Source of the DNA: Alphaproteobacteria bacterium
GTDB lineage: Bacteria; Pseudomonadota; Alphaproteobacteria; RS24
NCBI GenBank assembly: GCA_028816945.1
Contig: JAPPQG010000007.1
Coordinates: 1-5,887 of the forward strand
DNA: 5,887 nucleotides
Reading direction: 5' to 3'
The position numbers and the translations under genes were made by a program. This document shows positions 1 through 5,104 of this stretch, in pieces. The stretch's first letter is position 1; every line of letters starts with the position of its first letter. Under the pieces are notes generated by a model. The model was not told where the DNA came from. It saw nothing but the letters and a program-made list of their open reading frames with translations, and made no database searches.

Positions 1-679
1 TTAAATGTTTTGCAATCGCCTGCCGCATAGGTGATAAGGCAATTTCTTGATAGGGATTAGCTGCCTCATCTTGTGACGAGTCACTTTGTGGCGCGCTACT
101 TTGTGATGAGTCACTTTGTGGCGGGCTACTTTGTGGCGAGCCACTTTGGGCCTTTATGGCTTGTTCTACATCTTGCAAAGATATACGGCCATTGCGTCCT
201 GTGCCTGTCACTTTATCTATATCCAACCCTGCCTGCTCGGCTATCGAGCGCGCTTTTGGCGATATATTCACCCATTCGGCTGAGTCGCTTGCCTTCGATT
301 CAGGCACTTTTTCTGCACTTGGAGTTTCTGCCTTTGCTGTGGGCTGCACCTCATCGTCTGCTTTATCTGTAAAACTTGTATCGGGTGGCTTAAAATCGGC
401 AATAAAAGCATCGAGTTCGGCATCTGATATTTGTTCATCGGCAAAGACCGCCAATAAAGCCCCAACGGGATAAGCCTGTTCTGTCACAGCAAGGCGGCGG
501 CGCAAAAGGCCTGAAAATTCCAACTCAACATCATTGGCAATTTTTTCTGTCTCAATAACGGCAATAATATCGCCTTTATTTATGGCTTTGCCTTCTTCGG
601 CATGCCATTCGCGGATAATGCCTTCTTCCATTTCAATACCCCATTTGGGCATGGTTAAAACTTGAATCCGATTTTCCAT
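1..679 (-). CDS. acoC: Dihydrolipoamide acyltransferase (E2) of an acetoin/2-oxo-acid dehydrogenase complex, C-terminus beyond window
   Basis: The first 226 residues of an E2 core subunit are visible; the frame is still open at the left edge. Residues 5-80 form a lipoyl domain with the TMPKWG start typical of acetoin dehydrogenase E2 proteins and the lipoyl lysine K46 in ETEKIAND. A low-complexity acidic linker follows (about 96-135), then a peripheral subunit-binding domain (about 138-176, NISPKARSIAEQAG through GTGRNGRI) that would hold E1 or E3. A Ser/Gln/Pro pentapeptide-repeat linker (180-204) leads into the start of the acyltransferase domain (ALSPMRQAIAKHL). In such complexes E2 takes the acyl group from E1 onto lipoate and passes it to CoA in the cytoplasm. 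The ATG at 679 gives the normal short lead into the lipoyl domain; only a weak purine stretch precedes it. The gene lies 48 bp after E1 beta. The symbol reflects family resemblance; a PDH-type or branched-chain E2 is the alternative, as the catalytic HxxxD motif is out of view. Confidence 0.9.
   Translation of the reverse strand, partial: MENRIQVLTMPKWGIEMEEGIIREWHAEEGKAINKGDIIAVIETEKIANDVELEFSGLLRRRLAVTEQAYPVGALLAVFADEQISDAELDAFIADFKPPDTSFTDKADDEVQPTAKAETPSAEKVPESKASDSAEWVNISPKARSIAEQAGLDIDKVTGTGRNGRISLQDVEQAIKAQSGSPQSSPPQSDSSQSSAPQSDSSQDEAANPYQEIALSPMRQAIAKHL
71..145 (-). repeat. Five 15-bp tandem repeats coding the E2 interdomain linker
   Basis: Five imperfect 15-bp units (plus-strand form ttgtg-r-ygmgyyact) run from 71 to 145, with a partial sixth (ttggg) to 150. 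Units alternate between two versions, gatgagtcact-like and ggcgngctact-like, which suggests a 30-bp higher-order duplication. They keep the frame and encode pentapeptides of the pattern xxQSx (SPQSS, PPQSD, SSQSS, APQSD) between the subunit-binding and catalytic domains of E2. Mobile Ala/Pro/Ser-rich linkers are normal in E2 proteins; the recent-looking tandem structure is the notable part. Confidence 0.85.
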
Positions 680-690
680 TTATGCGTCTT

Positions 691-744
691 TCTATTGATA
701 GATATTTTTCTATTGATAACTGTTTCTCTATTGATAAGTAATAA
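691..744. repeat. Three 18-bp tandem repeats across the E1 beta stop and the E1 beta-E2 gap
   Basis: The 10-mer TCTATTGATA occurs exactly at 691-700, 709-718 and 727-736, each 18 bp from the next, followed by a diverged AT-rich 8-mer. On the coding strand the core reads TATCAATAGA. The first copy supplies the last codons and TAG stop (728-730) of E1 beta, and the other two fill the gap up to about 11 bases before the E2 start. It could be slippage expansion of the gene end or a repeated RNA/DNA-binding site. No hairpin or terminator is formed. Confidence 0.85.
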
Positions 745-1741
745 TTTTACGAACAGCTTCTTCTATACGGTCTGGCCCTGGCACATAGGCGCGTTCCAAT
801 TCGCGCGCAAAGGGGATAGGCGCATGCGGGGCGGTGATTTGCGCAACGGGTGCTTTGAGAGACGAAAACCCATAGCTTGCAATAAAGCCTGCAATATCAG
901 AGGCAATCGAGCAACGCGGCGGGCATTCATCGACCACCACCACACGCCCTGTCTTTTCCACACTATCGAGAATCATATCCTCATCCAAAGGGCTTGTCGT
1001 GCGTAAATCTATGAGGTCGCATTGAATATTGTCTGCTTGCAATTTGGCAACTGCCTTTTCAGCAAATATAACCATGCGGCCGATTGTGATAATGCTTGCT
1101 TGGTCGCCTTCACAAAGCAAATTAGCTTCGCCAAAGGGAATAATATATTCGCCCTCTGGCACTTCGCCCTTGCGGCCATACATGGCTTTATGTTCAAAAA
1201 AGATCACCGGGTCATCATCTCGTATTGCACTTGTTAGCAAGCCTTTTGCATCTGCTGGATTAGACGGCATAACAATTTTTAAGCCCGGTATAGAGGTCAT
1301 AATTTGATACATGGCTTGGCTATGCTGTGCCGCCATATTCATGCCCGCTCCATAAGGAACACGGATAGTGACAGGGCATTTTGCCTTACCGCCCGACATA
1401 TAGCGAAATTTCGCCGCCTGATTCATGGCTTGGTCGAGGGCTAGCCCTAGAAAATCGGCAAACATAATTTCAGCAATGCCGCGCTTGCCTGCCAAAGACG
1501 CACCAACGGCTAGCCCAACAATGGCATTTTCTGAAATGGGCGTATCTAAAACGCGCAAATCGCCAAATTTTGGCAATAGGCCGGCGCTCACGCCGAAAAT
1601 CCCGCCTGACGCTTCACGCTCGCCCGAACTACCGCCTGCCCCGCCTGAAACATCTTCACCGCAAATAAATATATTTTCATCACGCGCCATTTCAGCGTGT
1701 AAAACATCATTCAAAGCTTCGCGATAGGTTTTAACTGGCAT
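728..1741 (-). CDS. acoB: Thiamine-diphosphate dehydrogenase E1 component, beta subunit (acetoin dehydrogenase AcoB-like)
   Basis: The 337-residue protein is the normal length for the family. It has the transketolase pyrimidine-binding fold (about 4-180) followed by the C-terminal transketolase domain (about 205-325). GED at 28-30 carries E29, the Glu that in E1 beta proteins contacts the ThDP aminopyrimidine. RVLDTPISENAIVG (63-76), KFRYMSGGKA (111-120), AAQHSQ (137-142), IPGLKIVMPS (151-160) and DPVIFFEHK (177-185) are family hallmarks. The long Gly-rich loop after GED (31-50) and IGRMV (220-224) match acetoin dehydrogenases rather than ordinary pyruvate dehydrogenases. With E1 alpha it forms an alpha2beta2 decarboxylase or C-C lyase that acylates the E2 lipoyl group. 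It starts 32 bp after the E1 alpha stop, with a weak GGA as ribosome-binding site, and ends in TAG inside an 18-bp repeat. Family is certain; substrate is inferred. Confidence 0.93.
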   Translation of the reverse strand: MPVKTYREALNDVLHAEMARDENIFICGEDVSGGAGGSSGEREASGGIFGVSAGLLPKFGDLRVLDTPISENAIVGLAVGASLAGKRGIAEIMFADFLGLALDQAMNQAAKFRYMSGGKAKCPVTIRVPYGAGMNMAAQHSQAMYQIMTSIPGLKIVMPSNPADAKGLLTSAIRDDDPVIFFEHKAMYGRKGEVPEGEYIIPFGEANLLCEGDQASIITIGRMVIFAEKAVAKLQADNIQCDLIDLRTTSPLDEDMILDSVEKTGRVVVVDECPPRCSIASDIAGFIASYGFSSLKAPVAQITAPHAPIPFARELERAYVPGPDRIEEAVRKIITYQ

Positions 1742-1757
1742 AATAGAGTCCGTGGCG

Positions 1758-1775
1758 ATAATGATTATAATGATT
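1758..1775. repeat. 9-bp perfect tandem duplication at the E1 alpha stop
   Basis: ATAATGATT is repeated exactly at 1758-1766 and 1767-1775. The right copy overlaps the TAA stop of E1 alpha (1774-1776), so the duplication lies at the start of the 32-bp gap before E1 beta. It does not contain the E1 beta ribosome-binding region. It is too short to assign a function. Confidence 0.7.
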
Positions 1776-2748
1776 AGGCATAATTTATATATACATCTGT
1801 GGTAATTTCTGACCTATCGGCTGGTGGGGCGGCGCGCGCCGCCTCTACGGCTTCATCAATCAGTTGTAGCACTTGTTTATCAATGTCATCTAATTCAGCC
1901 AATGCAATATTCAAATCATCTGCTTGGTTGCGAAAATTTTTCAAACAATCCATTTCGGCTCGATGGCGGGCAACTTCATCTTTGGCGCGATAATTTTGTG
2001 GGTCGCCTTCAAAATGTCCAAAATAACGCGTGGTCTTAAATTCGGCTAGGCTTGGCAAGCCCTGCTCGCGGGCTAGGTCTAATAATTCGGCCATTGTCTC
2101 ATAGACAGAAAAATAATCACAGCCATCTGCTTGCAAGGATTTCATACCAAAAGCGGCCGCACGGCTTGCAATATCTTTTGAGCCAACCGCATAATCGGCG
2201 CCTGTATGTTCTGAATAGCCATTATTTTCAATCACAAAAATAACGGGCAAATCTAGCACAACAGCCATATTCATGGCTTCAAAAACAGCCCCCTGATTGA
2301 CCGACCCATCGCCACCAAAAGAAATAGCCACTCTTTTATTGCCGTCCAATTTAGCCGCCAATGCGGCGCCTGTGGCAAGTGGCCCGCCAGCCCCGACAAT
2401 CCCATTTGCCCCTAACATGCCTTTTTCAAAATCGGCAATATGCATTGAGCCGCCCTTGCCCTTGCCAAGCCCTGTGGCGCGGCCATAAATTTCAGCCATC
2501 ATGCCTTTCACATCACAGCCTTTGGCAATGCAATGGCCGTGTCCGCGATGGGTTGAGACAATTAAATCCTTATCGTCCAAATGCTCGCAAACCCCCACTG
2601 CCACTGCCTCTTGGCCTGCATAAAGATGCGTAAAGCCAGCAATTTCCCCCGTCATAATTTCCTTATGCAAACGCTCTTCAAATTCGCGAATGGTTTTCAT
2701 CTGCCGATAAGCCCCTAAGAGCTGGTCTTTGCTTTGCTGTAAATTCAT
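1774..2748 (-). CDS. acoA: Thiamine-diphosphate dehydrogenase E1 component, alpha subunit (acetoin dehydrogenase AcoA-like)
   Basis: The 324-residue protein is a full-length E1 alpha. It carries the ThDP/Mg motif GDG (146-148) followed after the usual spacing by ENN (174-176), the THRGHGH segment (66-72), GKGKGGSMH (95-103) and GIVGAGGPLATGAA (116-129). RYFGHFEGDPQNYR (241-254) corresponds to the E1 alpha phosphorylation-loop region and is close to the AcoA version. E1 alpha binds the diphosphate and metal and pairs with the beta subunit encoded next. The start is well supported: ATG at 2748 overlaps the TGA of the Rieske gene as ATGA, and AGAGGG (2757-2762) lies 8 bases upstream, inside the Rieske coding sequence. 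Translation is therefore probably coupled to that gene. No changed key residue is seen. Acetoin, methylacetoin or another ketol is favoured over pyruvate; a branched-chain-type substrate is not excluded. Confidence 0.93.
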   Translation of the reverse strand: MNLQQSKDQLLGAYRQMKTIREFEERLHKEIMTGEIAGFTHLYAGQEAVAVGVCEHLDDKDLIVSTHRGHGHCIAKGCDVKGMMAEIYGRATGLGKGKGGSMHIADFEKGMLGANGIVGAGGPLATGAALAAKLDGNKRVAISFGGDGSVNQGAVFEAMNMAVVLDLPVIFVIENNGYSEHTGADYAVGSKDIASRAAAFGMKSLQADGCDYFSVYETMAELLDLAREQGLPSLAEFKTTRYFGHFEGDPQNYRAKDEVARHRAEMDCLKNFRNQADDLNIALAELDDIDKQVLQLIDEAVEAARAAPPADRSEITTDVYINYA

Positions 2749-4217
2749 TTATTTTTCCCTCTTCTTTTTTTAGTAGGGGTTTTTTTAGTGAGGGTTTTTT
2801 TCTGCCCTGTTTTTTTAGCGGGGGATTTTTTGGCAGTTGTTTTTTGCGCGGGCATTTTCTGTGCGGGCGTTTTTTTAGTGGCTGTTTTTTTAGCAGTAGA
2901 AGCAGATAAATAGTTTTCTAGCGTGTCGTGAAAATGGCGGATACGCAATTCCTGATTGCCAATCCACAAGCCCTCATAACCGCTACTATTCATCCCCTTT
3001 TGCACAAAGGGCAAATTATACGCATCTTGGTTAATCACTAGCCCAAGCGATATTTCCCCATGCTTATATTGTTTATGTGTGGGGCGTTCATATTCATCCC
3101 AATCAAATTCATTATCGGGCAATTCAAACATCCAATAATCAAAAAACATTTTATTGGGGTCGTCTGGGTGCGGGCGTTGGCGAAACATCATCATATCATC
3201 GGCATGCACATTCATTGTAATATTGGGGAAAATCATATAATGATAATCATCTGTTAATTGGTCATCATTGAGGGCGTCATAATTTTTACCCTGCGCTGGG
3301 CCATGGGCGCGCTTATATTGCTGGACGGCTTCTCTTATATTATAGACAGAGCCTTCATAGGAGGCGGGGTCCATATCAGCATCTTTCATCACTTGCTTAA
3401 TGGGGGGCGGGATTTCGCCGGGCGGGATGACGCGCGGGCTTAACACACCAAAGGCAATGAGATAACGACTATGTTTGTCATAACAGTCAATCTGTATATC
3501 TAAATCATCCAAATAATAAAGTAATTGCGGATGAATGCCTTGCACATGATAGCTTTCATTAAAAGCATCGACAGACGCTTTCCAATTACAATCCCATTCC
3601 ACTGTGATAAATTTTGTCGGCACCATGCGTTCAAAATGATAGGGGTTGAGATGTTCGGGTATAACACCAAGAAATGCTTTTAAGGGTTCGACATTTGGGT
3701 CTAAACTAAACCAAACAAAAGACCCCCATCTGTCGCAAGGAAGATTTATCAGCCCGCCACATTTTGGCGCCCCTTGCGGAAAAGTTTCCAAATCGGGAAT
3801 ATCTGTAAATGCGCCATCTAGCCCATATTCCCAATTATGATATTTGCAACGAAAATAAGCGGCCTCTTCTTGGGGCGTCTCCACCGCATGGACAAGCCGA
3901 TTGCCGCGGTGCAAGCAGACATTATAAAAGGCTTTTACCGATTTATCTTTTTGCCGCACAAGCAAAATAGATTCAGCCCCAATTTCAGTCACAATATGGT
4001 CGCCAACATTAGGAATATCATCCTCACGGCAACCCAATAGCCAAACTTTTGTCCACATATGCGCCCATTCGCGCTTTGCATAATCGTGCGAAGTATAGCG
4101 CGTTTTGGGAATGAGGGCAGAGCCTAATTGCGGTTTAGGCGCCGGCTTAACAGGCGTTCCTGTGCGCCCCTGTTTGCGGCTCACGCGTTTAATTTTTTGT
4201 TTGCGGCGGATTTCCAT
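2745..4217 (-). CDS. Rieske non-heme iron ring-hydroxylating oxygenase, alpha subunit, with Lys-rich C-terminal tail
   Basis: This 490-residue oxygenase has a Rieske [2Fe-2S] domain (about 40-170) with ligands C101/H103 (CLHRG) and C124/H127 (CKYH), and a catalytic domain (about 200-430) with NWKASVDAFNESYHVQGIH: the mononuclear iron is predicted to bind H224, H229 and D398 (NQDAYN). E221 lies three residues before H224, where naphthalene dioxygenase has the bridging Asp; Glu is also found there in CntA/GbcA-like enzymes. The family uses O2 and electrons from a partner reductase to hydroxylate or demethylate substrates. No beta subunit or reductase is adjacent. Two features are odd: a basic N-terminus (1-30, 11 Lys/Arg) and a pentapeptide Lys-rich tail (441-490). 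The gene follows the second dehydrogenase by 15 bp without a visible Shine-Dalgarno, so the N-terminus is less certain; GTG at residue 12 is an alternative. The substrate is unknown. Confidence 0.93.
   Translation of the reverse strand: MEIRRKQKIKRVSRKQGRTGTPVKPAPKPQLGSALIPKTRYTSHDYAKREWAHMWTKVWLLGCREDDIPNVGDHIVTEIGAESILLVRQKDKSVKAFYNVCLHRGNRLVHAVETPQEEAAYFRCKYHNWEYGLDGAFTDIPDLETFPQGAPKCGGLINLPCDRWGSFVWFSLDPNVEPLKAFLGVIPEHLNPYHFERMVPTKFITVEWDCNWKASVDAFNESYHVQGIHPQLLYYLDDLDIQIDCYDKHSRYLIAFGVLSPRVIPPGEIPPPIKQVMKDADMDPASYEGSVYNIREAVQQYKRAHGPAQGKNYDALNDDQLTDDYHYMIFPNITMNVHADDMMMFRQRPHPDDPNKMFFDYWMFELPDNEFDWDEYERPTHKQYKHGEISLGLVINQDAYNLPFVQKGMNSSGYEGLWIGNQELRIRHFHDTLENYLSASTAKKTATKKTPAQKMPAQKTTAKKSPAKKTGQKKTLTKKTPTKKRRGKNK
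2748..2897 (-). repeat. Pentapeptide Lys-rich repeat region with A7/A6 runs (Rieske C-terminal tail)
   Basis: Residues 441-490 divide into ten five-residue units: TAKKT, ATKKT, PAQKM, PAQKT, TAKKS, PAKKT, GQKKT, LTKKT, PTKKR, RGKNK. The DNA therefore has a 15-bp period. The plus strand has T7 runs beginning at 2765, 2780, 2795, 2810, 2870 and 2885, and T6 runs at 2826 and 2840; on the coding strand these are A runs covering the Lys-Lys codons. The composition (18 Lys and 2 Arg in 50 residues, with Ala, Thr and Pro) resembles histone H1-like and AlgP-like tails. Because the last unit ends at the TGA shared with the E1 alpha start, any indel here would also change the coupling of the two genes. 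Confidence 0.85.
2757..2762 (-). promoter_or_regulatory. Ribosome-binding site of E1 alpha inside the Rieske gene end
   Basis: AGAGGG on the minus strand lies 8 bases before the E1 alpha ATG (2748) and also codes part of the Arg-Arg-Gly near the Rieske C-terminus. Together with the ATGA stop/start overlap it fixes the E1 alpha start and suggests translational coupling. Confidence 0.75.
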
Positions 4218-4232
4218 AATGGTTCGGCATGG

Positions 4233-4997
4233 TTAGAATTGCACACGTTTTGTATAGCCACCATCGACGACAAAATTGACACCTGTCACCCAACCAGAAG
4301 CTGGACTAGACAGAAACACAATACAATTTGCAACCTCTTCGGGCGTGCCTAAACGGCCAAGCGCATGGGTTTTTTCCGTGCGCTCATAAAATCGCTCACT
4401 CGATGTTTTAATCATATCCCATGCGCCGCCGTCAAAATGAATTGGGCCGGGCGAGACGGCATTAACTCTAATATTTTTATGCCCCCATTCTTGGCTGAGC
4501 TGTTTGGCATAAGTAATAAGGGCTGCTTTCATTGCATTAAAGGGCTGTAAGACAGCAAAGGTTTCTATCGCCGCGGTGGAACAAAGCATGGTAATAACGC
4601 CATTTTCTTGCTCTTCCATATAGGGTATGACGGCTTCTGCGCCACGCACTGTGCCAAGCACATCGACCTCAAAATTTTTCCACCAGTTCTTTTCGCTATC
4701 CGCCCCGCCGCCAGCCGAAACATTGGGAATGAAAATATCCACACCGCCCAATTCCTCGACCATTTTTTCAATCCAAGCTTCATATTCCTCTTTGTTTTTG
4801 ATATTGCACGGCGCGCCGATAATCTGCCCATCTGCCAATGCGCTTATTTCTTTCACCGCCTTATTGACGCTTTCAGGGGAGCGCGAGCAAATGGCAACAT
4901 TCGCCCCTTCAAGCGCAAATAAATTAGCGGTGCGCCGCCCAATGCCTTGTGTCGCGCCGGTGATTAGCACATTTTTATCTCTTAAACCTAAATCCAT
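4233..4997 (-). CDS. Short-chain dehydrogenase/reductase family protein with altered catalytic tetrad
   Basis: The 254-residue protein has a classical SDR Rossmann fold: cofactor motif TGATQGIG (13-20), SRS (38-40, R39 suggesting NADP(H)), and a C-terminal VTGVNFVVDGGY (237-248) typical of the family. The active site departs from the norm. The YxxxK motif is F153-NAM-K157 (TTT at 4539-4541), the NNAG motif is replaced by PNVSAG (91-96), and the Asn of helix 4 is D112; S140 and K157 remain. A normal dehydrogenase reaction needs the Tyr, so this may be a pseudo-enzyme, a binding partner, or a member of an SDR subgroup with other chemistry. The reading frame is intact and codon use looks like that of its neighbours, arguing against decay. 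The start at 4997 has TGAGGA at 5004-5009. The Rieske gene follows after 15 bp. Confidence 0.9.
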   Translation of the reverse strand: MDLGLRDKNVLITGATQGIGRRTANLFALEGANVAICSRSPESVNKAVKEISALADGQIIGAPCNIKNKEEYEAWIEKMVEELGGVDIFIPNVSAGGGADSEKNWWKNFEVDVLGTVRGAEAVIPYMEEQENGVITMLCSTAAIETFAVLQPFNAMKAALITYAKQLSQEWGHKNIRVNAVSPGPIHFDGGAWDMIKTSSERFYERTEKTHALGRLGTPEEVANCIVFLSSPASGWVTGVNFVVDGGYTKRVQF

Positions 4998-5003
4998 TTT
5001 ATT

Positions 5004-5009
5004 TCCTCA
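5004..5009 (-). promoter_or_regulatory. Shine-Dalgarno of the second dehydrogenase
   Basis: TGAGGA on the minus strand lies 6 bases before the ATG at 4997. It is the best ribosome-binding site in the window apart from that of E1 alpha, and it supports independent initiation at the head of a possible sub-operon. Confidence 0.7.
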
Positions 5010-5066
5010 AACTATTATTGCAAAATTGCTATTGGCTCATTGTGCGGCTTGTTCGCCCTAAACCCG

Positions 5067-5094
5067 ATATTATTATGATTTTTCATTCAGTCAA
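5067..5094 (-). promoter_or_regulatory. Candidate sigma-70-like promoter upstream of the second dehydrogenase
   Basis: In the 107-bp gap between the two dehydrogenases the minus strand has TTGACT (5089-5094, five of six to the -35 consensus), a 16-bp spacer and TAATAT (5067-5072, four of six to the -10). Transcription would start near 5060 and leave a leader of about 60 bases. The AT-rich setting makes chance matches likely, so this is a prediction. It would allow the second dehydrogenase, Rieske and Aco-like genes to be transcribed separately from the first dehydrogenase. Confidence 0.4.
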
Positions 5095-5099
5095 TCATA
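5074..5099. promoter_or_regulatory. Inverted repeat overlapping the candidate promoter, possible operator
   Basis: TATGATT (5074-5080) and AATCATA (5093-5099) are perfect 7-bp inverted arms separated by 12 bp. They cover the -35 box and spacer of the candidate promoter, where a dimeric repressor could act. A terminator for the preceding gene is unlikely: the arms are AT-only except one pair and no clear U-run follows. Confidence 0.35.
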
Positions 5100-5104
5100 T
5101 TATA

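Noticed and set aside
71..145. CRISPR-like array
   Set aside because: The repeats are contiguous 15-bp coding units with no spacers and no cas genes nearby.
73..1006. Plus-strand open frames of about 100 residues at 73-372, 156-473 and 662-1006
   Set aside because: They lie opposite the E2 and E1 beta genes, have low-complexity or family-unlike protein sequence and no convincing ribosome-binding site.
728..2748. Ordinary pyruvate dehydrogenase E1
   Set aside because: Not excluded, but the long Gly-rich loop after GED in E1 beta, IGRMV and the GHFEGD segment of E1 alpha fit the acetoin dehydrogenase branch better, and the gene context is catabolic.
2765..2891. T-runs resembling intrinsic terminators
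   Set aside because: They are T-runs only on the plus strand, where no gene is transcribed, and no GC-rich stem precedes them; on the operon strand they are Lys codons.
4228..4230. Upstream ATG as an alternative start for the Rieske gene
   Set aside because: It is 13 bases from the chosen ATG, so it is in another frame, and it has no better ribosome-binding site.
5020..5029. GCAA-AA-TTGC hairpin in the leader of the second dehydrogenase
   Set aside because: A 4-bp stem with a 2-base loop is not stable and is expected by chance in AT-rich DNA.
4627..5061. Plus-strand open frame of 144 residues
   Set aside because: It is antisense to the second dehydrogenase, whose SDR motifs are clear, and its translation shows no recognisable domain.
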